Source: Myxococcales bacterium (GTDB lineage Bacteria; Myxococcota; Myxococcia; Myxococcales; JAJYLH01). Taken from it: DNA of 64,000 nt. Below, one piece after another: positions 31,801-41,640 of this stretch. The position numbers were made by a program, and so were the translations under genes. The notes under the pieces are model-generated. The model saw nothing but the letters and a program-made list of their open reading frames with translations. It was not told the origin of the DNA and did no database searches. How positions within the stretch are numbered: position 1 is the first letter of the stretch; every line of letters begins with the position of its first letter. Location: the NCBI GenBank assembly GCA_021787845.1, contig JAJYLH010000031.1:1-64000 (forward strand). Direction: 5' to 3'.

Positions 31801-34800
31801 TTACGACCTCGGGCGGGGCGTTGCAGACGGCCTGGATGTCGATGTCCTTCGTCGCCGCCGCGCTCTGGATGCCGAGGGCGTCGGTGACGACGAGCTCGGC
31901 GGTGTAGGTGCCGGCGACGTCGGGGGTGAAGCTGGGCGACTGGCTCGCCGGATCGTTCAGGGTCGCGTGGCTTCCCGCCGGCAGGCCGACGAGGCTCCAC
32001 TGGTAGGAGTCCGGGGTCACCGCGCGGGTGCAGAGGTTCGAGTCAGACGGCGCGTTCGGGTCGTCGACCGTCGCCAAGAGCTGGAGCGGTACCCCTGTCG
32101 CCCCGGTGGCCGCCGCAATCGTGACGACCGGCGGCGCGTCGCAGGCGCCGGTGGTCGAGAAGCTCATCACCTCGGTCGGGCTCTTGTTCCCGGCCGCGTC
32201 GGTGACCTGGAGCGAGACCTGGTACTGGCCGTCGACGTCGGGGGTGAAGCTCGGCGAGACGCTGGTCGGGTCGTTCAAGCTCGCGTGGCTCCCGGTCGGC
32301 AGCCCGACGATGGCCCAGAGGTAGGCGTAGGGCAGGACCGCGACAGTGCAGGAGTTGCTCGGGTCGGGCGCGTTGGGGTCGGTCACCTGGGCGGCGAGCT
32401 GGACGCCGACGCCGGTCGCCGCAGCGCTGATGGGGTCGATGGCCACCGTCAGCGGTGCCGTGCAGTTCGCGACCACGACCTGGGCGGTCACCTGCGGGCT
32501 GCGGTTGCCGGCGGCGTCGGTGACGACGAGCTGGAGGGTGTAGGTGCCGTCGGTGTCGGCGCTGAAGCTGGGCGCGGCCGCGCCGGGGTTGTTGAGGGAG
32601 GCATGGCTTCCGACCGGCTGACCGACGATCGACCACTGATACTCGTAGGGCAGGACCGCCGCCGAACAGGTGCTGGCGCCCTGGGTGCCGGCATCGGTCC
32701 CGCTCCCCGCGTCGGTTTCGCCTCCGTCTCCGGCGACCGGATCGGGCGGCGCGTTCGGATCGTCGACCGTGGCCGAGAGCGCGACCTGGGAACCGGTCAC
32801 CGCTCCCGCCGGCGCTTGGATGGCGACGTTGAGCGGCACGTTGCACCCGCCCGCGACCACCGTGGCGAACACCGGCACGCTCTCCAGGCCGACCTGGTCG
32901 GTCACCACGAGGCGGACGAGGTAGCTGCCGGCGAGGTCGGGGACGAAGCTGGGCGCGCTCTCGGCGCTGGTGCCGCCGCTCGTCGTGCCGCTGAGCGAGG
33001 CGCTGCTGCCCGCGGGCGCCGAGACGATGATCCACGCATAGGAGTAGGGCTCGACCGTGTCGCAATCGCTGTTCTGGTCGGTCACCGTCGCCGCGAGCTG
33101 GACCGGGGCCTGGGTGATCGCCCCGGCGGGCGCCTGGATCGTCGCGACCGGCGGAATGCTCCCGCACTCGGCGACGTGGATGGTCGCCAGGCTCGGAGCG
33201 CTGGCCTTACCGGTGGAAGCGGTGACGACGACCGACAACGTGTAGTCGCCTGGCTCGTCCACGGTGACCGACGGATTCGCGAGGTTCGGATCGTTGAGCG
33301 TCGCCTTGCTGCCGAGGGGAATCGTGAGGAGCTGCCAGTGATACGAGAACGTCAGCCCGATCGAGCAGGCCGCGGGAACGCCCCCGTCCGGGACTCCCCC
33401 GTCGGTCACTCCCGCGTCGGTCGATCCGCCGTCGGAGAGGCCCCCGTCGGCCTCGCCTGCGTCGGTCGATCCGCCGTCGGAAAGGCCCGCGTCGGTCTCG
33501 CCCGCATCGGCCGATCCGCCGTCGGAAAGGCCCGCGTCGGTCCCGCCCGCGTCGGCCGAGCCGGCGTCGGAGAGGCCCGCGTCCGAATCGCCGCCATCAG
33601 GCAGGCCGCCATCGACGGTCCCGCCATCGCTGTCGCCGGGGGCGCCTCCGGCGTTCGCTCCGGGCGCGCCCAGGGAGTTCAAGCCATTCGCGGCCGGGTT
33701 GTCCGAGTCCTCGACCTTGGCGCCGAGCTGGATTCCCTCTCCCACGTACGCCGTCGCCGGCGCGACCGCCGTCACCACCGGCGTCGCCGAGCCGCACACG
33801 CTCGCATCGATGACGAACGTCAGCCGCGCGCTCGACCGCCCCAGGTCGTCCGTCACCACCAACGCCACCACGTACTGCCCCGGCAGGTCGGGCGTGAAGC
33901 TCGGGTTCGTCGCCGCGCGGTCGTTCAAGCTCGCCTTCGAACCGGCCGGCAGGCTCACGATATCCCACGCATAGGAGTACGTCCGCGAGAAGGTGCAGGG
34001 ACTGACGGTGTCCGCGTCCGAGACGTGGGCGGTGAGCTGCACGGTTTCGCCGACATCGGGCGCGGCCGGCTGGGGGGAGATCTCATCGACCTCGGGCGGG
34101 TTGTCGCCGCAGGCGAGCGGGCTCACCTTGACGAGCGCATTCGGGTCGGTGGGGTCGCTCGACAGGCCGAGGCCGTTCGTGACGACGAGCGCCACCTGGT
34201 AGTCGCCGCGCAGGTCGGGAACGAGGGACGCCTGCGGGCTGTGCGCCTGGGTCAGCTCGGCGTGGCTTCCGGCGGGCGCCGCCACCATCGTCCACTTCCA
34301 GCCGACGATGGCGCCGTCCTGGCCGGCGGCCTGGCAGGCCGGGGCCGCCTGGAAGGTCAGCGCGACCGGCTGGCCGACGGCCGGCGACGAGGGGGTCGCG
34401 GTCACCGAGGCCACCGCCGGCCGGCAGTCGTCGGTCGCCTGGAGGGTGATGTCCGACGGAGCGCTGGAGAAGACGCCGTCGGAAACCACGAGCTGCACCT
34501 CGTAGGAGCCGACGAGGTCGGGCGTGAACGAGGGCTGGGCGAGGGTCGTGTCGTTCAGCGCCGCGTGGCTTCCCGCCGGCACTCCCAGGAACGACCACGA
34601 GTAGCTGATGGGTAGGAGCTCGCTGCCCTTGGGGGGCGTCGCCGGCGTGCTCTTGGTCCCGTCGAGCAGGACCGGCACCCCGACGTGCACGGTCGATGGC
34701 CCCGCCGCCACCGCGGTCGGCGGCTTGAGCTTCGGCGTGCACGCGAGGACCCCCGCGAGCGCGACGAAGGGGACTAGCCGGGCGAGGCTAGTCGCCGAAG

Positions 34801-34840
34801 GGGTAGTACTTGAGACCCGTTGTGAGCGAGTAAGTGACAT
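28856..34840 (-). CDS. giant Ig/PKD-like repeat lipoprotein (paralogue 2)
   Basis: Lipobox 'VALAGVLAC'; ~95-aa repeats 'YxWSLVGLPxGSHATLNDPxxxxPSFTPDxxGTYxxxLVVTDAxGNxS'. ATG at 34840. Confidence 0.8.
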   Translation of the reverse strand: MSLTRSQRVSSTTPSATSLARLVPFVALAGVLACTPKLKPPTAVAAGPSTVHVGVPVLLDGTKSTPATPPKGSELLPISYSWSFLGVPAGSHAALNDTTLAQPSFTPDLVGSYEVQLVVSDGVFSSAPSDITLQATDDCRPAVASVTATPSSPAVGQPVALTFQAAPACQAAGQDGAIVGWKWTMVAAPAGSHAELTQAHSPQASLVPDLRGDYQVALVVTNGLGLSSDPTDPNALVKVSPLACGDNPPEVDEISPQPAAPDVGETVQLTAHVSDADTVSPCTFSRTYSYAWDIVSLPAGSKASLNDRAATNPSFTPDLPGQYVVALVVTDDLGRSSARLTFVIDASVCGSATPVVTAVAPATAYVGEGIQLGAKVEDSDNPAANGLNSLGAPGANAGGAPGDSDGGTVDGGLPDGGDSDAGLSDAGSADAGGTDAGLSDGGSADAGETDAGLSDGGSTDAGEADGGLSDGGSTDAGVTDGGVPDGGVPAACSIGLTFSYHWQLLTIPLGSKATLNDPNLANPSVTVDEPGDYTLSVVVTASTGKASAPSLATIHVAECGSIPPVATIQAPAGAITQAPVQLAATVTDQNSDCDTVEPYSYAWIIVSAPAGSSASLSGTTSGGTSAESAPSFVPDLAGSYLVRLVVTDQVGLESVPVFATVVAGGCNVPLNVAIQAPAGAVTGSQVALSATVDDPNAPPDPVAGDGGETDAGSGTDAGTQGASTCSAAVLPYEYQWSIVGQPVGSHASLNNPGAAAPSFSADTDGTYTLQLVVTDAAGNRSPQVTAQVVVANCTAPLTVAIDPISAAATGVGVQLAAQVTDPNAPDPSNSCTVAVLPYAYLWAIVGLPTGSHASLNDPTSVSPSFTPDVDGQYQVSLQVTDAAGNKSPTEVMSFSTTGACDAPPVVTIAAATGATGVPLQLLATVDDPNAPSDSNLCTRAVTPDSYQWSLVGLPAGSHATLNDPASQSPSFTPDVAGTYTAELVVTDALGIQSAAATKDIDIQAVCNAPPEVVIVAPAGGAAGVPLALSATVTDPNDPNTNAACVAATTPYAYRWSLVGLPPGSHAMLNEPAGSAPSFTPDLAGTYRARLVVTDAAGNTSAPVEQDIDVSSDCTAPLSVTINAPAGTPVGLAATFSATVTDSNDPSVTKACVANVAPYAYQWSLVGLPPASHATLNNPVSSAPTLVPDALGSYTVRLVVTDAVGNQSPPEEKTVDVTASCVAPLTASIDTVTGAASGVPVQLTATVQDPDTPDSTKNNCTAATAPYAYVWSLVALPAGSHATLDNAASSAPTLTPDETGSYTVELAVEDAAGNESPIVTRDIDVTASCNAALTATIDPSAGPISGTAAVPVVLGATVTDPNDHANDSLCPATLATTPYSYAWSLIALPATSRAQLLHPTSAAPVLVPDVAGTANNPAVYTVALQVTDALGYKSTVVNKDIDVASACNSRPSVTTIAPDGGTTIAPIQVSATVSDTNTGASCAPILPYTYQWSLVGLPTGSRAALNDPSAQEPSFMPDVYGTYTVQLVVTDAAGNQSAAVTHDVVVSQCNAPLTGGSIGVTGTASTHSLLTFSASGSDPNVLNPDCGLTSTSPIALQWWLVSRPPGSNAGLSATTIDNPTLVPDVVGTYVVAVRATDALGNTGSTSLDVAVDDCGSNPTATVGANPSHAETGQKVQLSAAAEANDVNCAMPTAAPFSYAWTLTPPAGTTSSAALDNARSATPAFVPDVAGTYLYAVTVTDALGYSATTTGSVSAFACPMTLTPSSNPANPVETYSDVSVSAQVSFPNSCVIRNLIPVSFQFGFNGLPPGSKARMSPSNVDLVGVPMTAVSSFNADTPGGTWEVAVTATDQLTGATATRTVQVDNTDLCGLTPPTAEIGATDPNTGTSYGPTIHTAPNCGGAWIPFNRTEKTPINDWWTLDGSQSNDPNTACISNPLTYRWQFYQVPPQTSAILQPWNAAIPTVDFDQDGDYVVELSVSDGKLTSDPSYLCFRVRN
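33373..33672. repeat. Gly/Ala/Asp-rich in-frame tandem repeat (DAGLSDGGSTDAGE...)
   Basis: Within 28856..34840: 'GGDSDAGLSDAGSADAGGTDAGLSDGGSADAGETDAGLSDGGSTDAGEADGGLSDGG'. Confidence 0.85.
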
Positions 34841-37800
34841 GCGTGCTCCCCGCAGGAGTGAGGATGAAAGAGCTGTGCCCCTCATCGACTTGGGTGTCGA
34901 TGTTGTAGAAACTGAAGCAGCTCGGCCCGCCGGTGCAGCCCGGGCTGGTCTGGATCGCGTACTCCAGGGTCTGCGTGTCGGGGTCGATGAACGTGATGTG
35001 CGTGAGCCCCGCCTGATCGTACTGCAGCCGGGTGACGGCGTTCCCGCCGCCGACGCCGACGCCGGCCTGCACGAGCTGCGAAGTCCAGTTCGAGCCCGGC
35101 GCGTTGTCACAATTCGACGTGCACGTCCACAGATTGACTTGGTGCGTCTGGGTGTCGTCAGAGACGATCGAGGGCGTTCCTTTCGGCGACACCGCGAGTT
35201 GGTTCCAGTAGTCGACCGCTCCCGGTAGGTCGAGGGTCTTGAACGACCAGACGCCCTGCGCTTTCGCACACGTCTGCATCGGCGAGGCGTCCGCGCAGGT
35301 CGCGTAACGCAAAGGACCGTCACCGGAACCCTGGCCGCCTTGTTCATAAGCCATCCGTGGGAGCTGCGTCGTCGGGTCCACGTACATCGTCGTGAAGTGG
35401 CCCGCGTTGAACGAAACGTTCCCCCAGTTGCTGGAGTGCTCAACCCATTGCGTTACCCACTGGGCGCTGCCGCCCGTGCAGTTCGCGAGACAAACGGCGA
35501 ACTTGTCGCCCAAGTCCGACCCGTTCGAGTGCGAATGGTACGCGACCGCTGGCGTCCCGTTCATGAGGTGCATCTCGACTTGCCCGTTGACGCCGTCGCA
35601 CCAGCCCGCAACGTCGGTGGTGTCGACCTGGGTCAGATTCCACCCCCCGCTAGAATAGACCGCGTACATCATGGAGCAAGGATGAGAGCCCTGGATTTCG
35701 TGATAGGCCACTGCTGGCATGCCAGGGCCGAGGTAAACCATCGATACCTGCGCGGTGTTGACTCCGATCCCTGCATCGTTGTTGGCATCGAGGATGTTCG
35801 TGTCGATGGCCTGCGGCGCCGTCCAAGTCGAGCCGATTCCCTCGGCCGAACAGTTGCTGAGGCAGTGGGTGAAATAGAGATCGTAGTAGCGCCCGCCCGA
35901 GTTGAGCTGGTAGTACGCGACGGAGGGGTGGCCATCGGCCGGGTCCACGGCGGAGTCGTTCCACCGGACGACGGTCCCGAGGTTGACGCTGGGAATCTTG
36001 TCTTGCAATGGGTTCTGCACCACGATATGCAGGAAGCTCGGCGCGCTGGTGAACCGGCCGTCCGTGACCCGCAGCCTCAAGACGTAATCGCCGACCTGGT
36101 CGAGCGCGAACGAGGGCTTGGCAGCGTCGGGCGGCGTCGGCCAGAAGGATCTGCTGCCCGCAGGCAGGGCGTAAGTGCTCCAGTAGTACGTGAGCGGTCC
36201 CGCACAGGCCGCGCTCGGGTCCCCGGAACCGCTGGCGTCGAGCTGCAAGGTGGTCGTCGTTCCGGTGAAATTCTGGAGGTAGGCGGCCAGCGCTCCGGCG
36301 GCCGGGTTCGGCTGCGGAGTCGTCATCGCGATCGGGAACGGCAAGGAAATCCCCGCGGCCGCAAAGGGCATCTGCGAACCGCAGGCGTTGCTGGTCACGC
36401 TCGCCGTCGTGCTCGTCTTCGCGCCCGTCACCTCGTCGGTCGCCGTCAGCTCGATCTGCCAGGTGCCGTTCGGCACGTCCGGCGCCATCCAGGTGGACGC
36501 GGCGGTCGGGCTCGCGAACGAGGCCCGGCTGCCCGGCGGCGCGCTCGTCACCTGCCAGCGTAGCGTCGCCGAGTTGGTGCAAGCGAGGCCCGCCCGAGTG
36601 ACCCAGCCGCTCACCGCCACCGGCTGGTACGTCAGGTACGGAGAGGTTCCCGAAATCCCGATGTGCGGCGTCAACGTGCAGTCGCGCACCGTCACCACGC
36701 CCGACGCCGTCCCGGTGAGACCAAAAGCGTCCGTCACCACCACCGTCCAGGCGTAGGTGCCCGGCACGTCCGCCACGAACGACGCCTCGTCGCCACCGCC
36801 GACCGTCGCGAGCGACCCCGCCGGAGCATCGATGCTCCAGGCATAGGAGAATGGCGCCGCCGTCTGGCCCCCGCAGTCCGGGGCGCTGTTGTCGGCCACC
36901 GCCGCGCTCAAGGAGACCTGTTGGCCGACGATGGCGCTCGGGACGCCCGAGGCCGCCACCTGTGGGCCGGTCGAGCAGGGGCCGACCGTGAGGCTCGTCG
37001 TCGCCGTTCCCACGTTCCCGAGCGCGTCGGTGACGCTCGCCTGGACGACGTAGGTGCCCGCGGCCGCCGCCTGGAAGCGCACCGCCGACTGGTCCGGCTG
37101 GTCGAACGACGTCTGGTAACCGGGAGGGGTGCTGATGAGCTTCCAAGCGTACTTGAACGAGCTCGCCGCCGCGCAGGCCGCCGGGTTCGGGTCGGCCGGC
37201 GTCGCGGTGATGGTGGCGATGGCGCTGGAAACGCTGGAGGCGAGGCTCACCGTCGGGGCCGCGTTGCAACCGAGGACCGTGAACGTCGTGCTCGCCACGC
37301 TGCTCTTCACGCCCAGCGCGTCCGTCACGACCAGCGAGACCGTGTAGTCGCCGCCGAGGTCGGGAACGAGCGTCGGCGAGCTCGCGACCATCGAGCTCAA
37401 GCTCGCCTGGCTGCCTTTCGGCGCGTCGGTCAAGCTCCAGAGGAAATTGTCCGGCGTCGTCGGGGTCGGGCAGCTCGAGTTATTGGTGGGGTCGTTCGGG
37501 TCGTTCACCGTCGCCGTCAGCGCGATGGGGACGCTCGTCTGCGCGCCGGTGACCGGGGCGATGGTCGCGACCGGCGCCGACGTGCACGACCCGGCGGTGA
37601 ACGTACTCTCGGCGGTCTGGCTCACGTTTCCCGCCGAGTCGGTGACGACGACCGAGACACCGTAGTCGCCCGGGACGTCCGGAACGAACGCCGGGTTCGC
37701 GGCGGTTGCGCTGTTGAGCGTCGCCCTACTCCCGGCCGGCGCCGCAAGCGACCAGCGGTACGAGTACGGCGCCGTCGCCGCCCCGCACGCCGCCGAGCCG

Positions 37801-40800
37801 TTCGCGTCGGTCACGGTCGCCGAGAGCGGTACCGCCAGGCCCGTCTCGGCGCCGGTGACCGCGTCGATGGACACCTGCGGCGCTGCCGTACAGTTCACGG
37901 CGGTGATCGGCGGGGTCGTCGCCGGCGCGCTCTGGTTTCCCGCCGCGTCCGTCACCGTCAGTCCCACCTCGTAGTCGCCCGCTTGGTCCGCCGTCAGGCT
38001 GGGGCTCGCCGCCGCGCCGTCGTTCAGGGCCGCCCGGCTGCCTTCGGGCCGGCTGACGAGCTGCCACCGGTACGTATAGGGCATCACCGCTGCCGGACAG
38101 CCCTCGCCGGTGTTCGGGTCGGCCACGCTGGCGGTGAACGCGGCCGCGAGGCCCGTCGCCAGCCCCGCCGGCGCCTGGATCGACACCGTCAGTGGCTGGT
38201 TGCAGTCGGTCACCGGAACGCTCGCCGTCGCCGTCGGCGCCCGGTTCCCCGCGGCATCCGCCACCTCCAGCGAGACGACGTAGGTGCCCGGAAGGTCCGG
38301 CGTGAACGAGGGCGCGGGCGATTGCGGCGCGCCGAGGGTCGCCGCGCTACCCGCCGGCCGGCCCACGAGCGACCAGGCGTACTGGTACGGCTTGGTCGCG
38401 CTCGGGCACGCGCCCCCCTCGTTCGGATCGGTGACCGTGGCCGCCAGCGTCACCGGCTGCCGGGTCCCAGCCAAAGTCGGCGACGACGTGATGCTGCTCA
38501 CCGTCAGCGGCGCCGTGCAGCTCGCCGCCGTGACCTGCTTCTGCGCGACCGGACTCTGGTTCCCGGCCGCGTCGGTGACCTGGAGCGCCACCGTATAGCT
38601 CCCCGCCAGGTCCGGCGTGAACACCGGGCTCTGGACGCCGGTCTGGTCGAGAGACGTCGCGCTCCCCGCCGGCTTCGCCACCAGCGTCCACGCGTAGGCG
38701 TACGGCGTCACCGCCGCCCTGCAGGCGTCGTTCGACGACGGATCGTTCGGGTCCGCCACCTGCGCCGACACGGCCACCGGCGACCCCGTCTCCGCTCCCG
38801 CGGGCATCACGATGGTCGCCGTCAGCGGTGCCGTACAGTTCGCCGCGGTCACCTCGAAGGTCACCGGAGCGCTCTCGTTCCCCTTGGCGTCGTCGACCGC
38901 CACCTCGAAGGCGTAGGTCCCTTCCAGGTCGGGGGTGAAGCTCGGCGACGCCGCGACCTGGCTGTCGAGAGCCGCCCGGCTCCCTGGCGGGCGCGCGATC
39001 ATCGACCACTGGTACGAATAGGGCGCGACCGGACCGGAGCATTGGTTCGACGCCGACGGCGCGTTCGGGTCGTCCACGAGGACCGAGAGCGCCGCCGCCT
39101 GGCCGGTCGCGACCCCCGCGGGGGCGTTCGCGGTCACCTGTAGCGGTGCCGTGCAGTCCTCGACGTCCACCGTCGCGTCCGCGGGCGCGCCGCGATTTCC
39201 CGCCGCATCGGTGATGACGACGCGGGCGACGTAGGTCCCCGGCTGGTCGGCGACGAACGACGGGTTGGAGGCGGTGGGGTCGTTGAGCTGGGCGAGGCTT
39301 CCCGCCGGCTTGGCGACCAGCGCCCATTGGTACGAGTAGGGCGTGACCGCCGCCGCGCAGCCCCCCGGAGAGGGAGCGTTGGGATCGTCGACGGTGGCCG
39401 AGAGGGCGACCGGCGAGCCGGTGCCGGCGGTGGCCGCCGCGTGAGCGTCGACCGACAGCGGCGCCCGGCAGCTCTGGACCGAGAGCTGGGCGCGCGCCGG
39501 CGGGCTCCGGTTGCCGGCCGCGTCGGTGACCACGAGCTCCACCTCGTAGGTCCCGTCCACGTCCGGCACCAGCGTCGGCGCCGCCGCGATCGGATTCTCC
39601 AAGGTGGCGCGGCTTCCGGCCGGCTCCCCGACGAGGCGCCACGAATACGAGTAGGGCGAGACCGGGCGGGTGCAGGTGGAGCCGGGGCCGGGCGCGTTCG
39701 GGTCGGCGACGGTGGCCTCGAATACCGTCGGCGTCCCGCTCACCGCGCTGGCCGGGGCGACGATGGTCGCCGAGAGCGGTGCCGTACAGGCCGCGACGGT
39801 GACCGTCGCCGTCGCCGGGAGGCTTTCGAGCCCCGCCTGGTCGCGCACGACCAGGTTCACCTGGTAGTCGCCGGGAAGGTCGGGCACGAAGCTCGGAGCG
39901 ACCTGGGGGCTCACGCCTTCCGAGTCCGCTCCCGAGAGGCTCGCGCGGCTGCCGGCGGGCCGAGAGGCGAACGTCCAAGCGTAGCTGAAGGGCGCGACCG
40001 TGACGCAAGCGTCGTTCGCGTCGGTGACGTTCGCCTGGAGGCGGACCGGCACTCCGGACGCCGCGCCGGCGGGGCTCTCGATGGTCGCGATGGGCGCGAG
40101 GCTCCCGCACGCGCCGACCAGGACCGCTGCCAGGGCAGGAGAGCTCTTCAGGCCAGTGGAAGCGGTGACGACGACCGAGGCGCGGTAGGTCCCGGGGATG
40201 TCGGGGACGAAAGACGGCGCCGGCCGGGCGGGGTCGTCGAGGTGCGCGTGGCTTCCTCCGGGAACCGCGAGGGACCAGGCGAACGCGTAGGTGATGGGCA
40301 TCCCGCACGGGTCGGCGTCGGGGTCGGCGACCGGGGCCTCGAGCGGGACCGGCTCGCCGACGAAGGCGGTCGCCGGAGCGACGACGGTGGCCGACGGCAC
40401 CCCGGCGCCGCAGGCGAGGACGAAGATGGTCCGGCGCGCGGGGGTGGAGACGTGTCCCGCGTCGTCGTGCACCACGAGCTCGACCACGTAGTCTCCGGAC
40501 ACGTCCGGGCGAAAGCTCGTCGTCGGCCAGTCGGCGCCCGAGAGCGCGACGTGGCTTCCCGGCGGGAGCGAAGACAATCTCCACGAATAGGATAGATGCC
40601 GGTGGAGGGAGCAGGGCGGTTCGGTGTCCGCGTCGGTCACCTCGCTCGACAGCAGGACCTCGGAGCCGACGCCGGGGTTGGCGGGGGAGAAGTCGACGGC
40701 GGTGACGACGGGCGGGTTGGCGCCGCAGGGGCCGGCCACGATGGGCACCTGCGCCTTCGGGTCGTCGGCGTGGGTGGTGAGCCCGAGGGCGTTGGTCAAC

Positions 40801-41405
40801 TGCACTCGGACGAGGTACTGACCGGCCCTGTCGGGCGAGAACGAGGTCTCGGCGGTGGAGTCGTGATCGAGGGCGGCAGCGCTGCCCTGGGGCTTCTGGA
40901 CGAGGGTCCAGCGCCAGGCGGTGATCGTGGCGGCGCCGGGGACGTCGCAGGAGGGCGCGCGGTTTTGCGAGAGGGCGACGGATTGGCCGACGGCGGGAGC
41001 GGTCGGGGTGGCGATCACCTCTGTCGGTGCGGGCCGGCAGGCGTCGTCGGCGGCGAAGGAGACCGACGCCGGGGCGCTGTCGTTCACGCCGTCCGAGACG
41101 ATGAGGCGCACCCGGTAGGTCCCCGGAACGTCGGGAACCAGCGTGGTCTTGACAAGACCGGGATTTTCGAGCAGCGCGTGGCTGTGGTCAGGCGCGGACT
41201 CGAGCGTCCACCGGAAGGTGAGGGCGAGGGGCGGGCCGTCGAGGCGCGCCTGCGAGTGGCTGAGGGACCCGTCCAGAAGGACAGGTACCCCGACGTGCGC
41301 CGCGGCGGGCAGCGCGATCTGCGCGACCGGAGGGCTCGCCTTTTCGACGCAGGCGAAGGCGAAGGCGGCGAGGAGTAGCGCGAGCCGAATGTCCCTACCC
41401 AGCAC
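34788..41405 (-). CDS. giant Ig/PKD-like repeat lipoprotein with C-terminal propeller-like domain (paralogue 1)
   Basis: GTG start; lipobox 'LLLAAFAFAC'; same Ig-like repeats; C-terminal 'PSVAYYQLNSGGRYYDLYFTHC...' repeated units. Confidence 0.78.
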   Translation of the reverse strand: MLGRDIRLALLLAAFAFACVEKASPPVAQIALPAAAHVGVPVLLDGSLSHSQARLDGPPLALTFRWTLESAPDHSHALLENPGLVKTTLVPDVPGTYRVRLIVSDGVNDSAPASVSFAADDACRPAPTEVIATPTAPAVGQSVALSQNRAPSCDVPGAATITAWRWTLVQKPQGSAAALDHDSTAETSFSPDRAGQYLVRVQLTNALGLTTHADDPKAQVPIVAGPCGANPPVVTAVDFSPANPGVGSEVLLSSEVTDADTEPPCSLHRHLSYSWRLSSLPPGSHVALSGADWPTTSFRPDVSGDYVVELVVHDDAGHVSTPARRTIFVLACGAGVPSATVVAPATAFVGEPVPLEAPVADPDADPCGMPITYAFAWSLAVPGGSHAHLDDPARPAPSFVPDIPGTYRASVVVTASTGLKSSPALAAVLVGACGSLAPIATIESPAGAASGVPVRLQANVTDANDACVTVAPFSYAWTFASRPAGSRASLSGADSEGVSPQVAPSFVPDLPGDYQVNLVVRDQAGLESLPATATVTVAACTAPLSATIVAPASAVSGTPTVFEATVADPNAPGPGSTCTRPVSPYSYSWRLVGEPAGSRATLENPIAAAPTLVPDVDGTYEVELVVTDAAGNRSPPARAQLSVQSCRAPLSVDAHAAATAGTGSPVALSATVDDPNAPSPGGCAAAVTPYSYQWALVAKPAGSLAQLNDPTASNPSFVADQPGTYVARVVITDAAGNRGAPADATVDVEDCTAPLQVTANAPAGVATGQAAALSVLVDDPNAPSASNQCSGPVAPYSYQWSMIARPPGSRAALDSQVAASPSFTPDLEGTYAFEVAVDDAKGNESAPVTFEVTAANCTAPLTATIVMPAGAETGSPVAVSAQVADPNDPSSNDACRAAVTPYAYAWTLVAKPAGSATSLDQTGVQSPVFTPDLAGSYTVALQVTDAAGNQSPVAQKQVTAASCTAPLTVSSITSSPTLAGTRQPVTLAATVTDPNEGGACPSATKPYQYAWSLVGRPAGSAATLGAPQSPAPSFTPDLPGTYVVSLEVADAAGNRAPTATASVPVTDCNQPLTVSIQAPAGLATGLAAAFTASVADPNTGEGCPAAVMPYTYRWQLVSRPEGSRAALNDGAAASPSLTADQAGDYEVGLTVTDAAGNQSAPATTPPITAVNCTAAPQVSIDAVTGAETGLAVPLSATVTDANGSAACGAATAPYSYRWSLAAPAGSRATLNSATAANPAFVPDVPGDYGVSVVVTDSAGNVSQTAESTFTAGSCTSAPVATIAPVTGAQTSVPIALTATVNDPNDPTNNSSCPTPTTPDNFLWSLTDAPKGSQASLSSMVASSPTLVPDLGGDYTVSLVVTDALGVKSSVASTTFTVLGCNAAPTVSLASSVSSAIATITATPADPNPAACAAASSFKYAWKLISTPPGYQTSFDQPDQSAVRFQAAAAGTYVVQASVTDALGNVGTATTSLTVGPCSTGPQVAASGVPSAIVGQQVSLSAAVADNSAPDCGGQTAAPFSYAWSIDAPAGSLATVGGGDEASFVADVPGTYAWTVVVTDAFGLTGTASGVVTVRDCTLTPHIGISGTSPYLTYQPVAVSGWVTRAGLACTNSATLRWQVTSAPPGSRASFASPTAASTWMAPDVPNGTWQIELTATDEVTGAKTSTTASVTSNACGSQMPFAAAGISLPFPIAMTTPQPNPAAGALAAYLQNFTGTTTTLQLDASGSGDPSAACAGPLTYYWSTYALPAGSRSFWPTPPDAAKPSFALDQVGDYVLRLRVTDGRFTSAPSFLHIVVQNPLQDKIPSVNLGTVVRWNDSAVDPADGHPSVAYYQLNSGGRYYDLYFTHCLSNCSAEGIGSTWTAPQAIDTNILDANNDAGIGVNTAQVSMVYLGPGMPAVAYHEIQGSHPCSMMYAVYSSGGWNLTQVDTTDVAGWCDGVNGQVEMHLMNGTPAVAYHSHSNGSDLGDKFAVCLANCTGGSAQWVTQWVEHSSNWGNVSFNAGHFTTMYVDPTTQLPRMAYEQGGQGSGDGPLRYATCADASPMQTCAKAQGVWSFKTLDLPGAVDYWNQLAVSPKGTPSIVSDDTQTHQVNLWTCTSNCDNAPGSNWTSQLVQAGVGVGGGNAVTRLQYDQAGLTHITFIDPDTQTLEYAIQTSPGCTGGPSCFSFYNIDTQVDEGHSSFILTPAGSTHVTYSLTTGLKYYPFGD

Positions 41406-41640
41406 GGCATGCCCCCAGGACGGGTTTCGCGAACCGGGCGGCGAGGTTAAACCAGCGCCGAGATGCAAGCAAGCGAACGCAAGAGGCTCCGGCGCACGAG
41501 CCGGCGCGGCGTGTACGGCGGCGCTCGCTAGCACGGCCCGGTCCCGAAAAGACCCGAAGACGTTCGAGAAGCGCCACGCTCCGGGATTTCGGCTCGCCGG
41601 CCAGCGTTCGGTGCTCCCGGGGGAGAGATTTCATCAATGC

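Noticed and set aside
30053-34615. 1520-aa plus-strand ORF
   Set aside because: Antisense to the Ig-repeat protein; Arg/Gly/His-rich, repetitive composition typical of high-GC shadow frames.
36663-39143. 826-aa plus-strand ORF
   Set aside because: Shadow ORF opposite the other Ig-repeat gene, Arg-rich with no recognisable domain.
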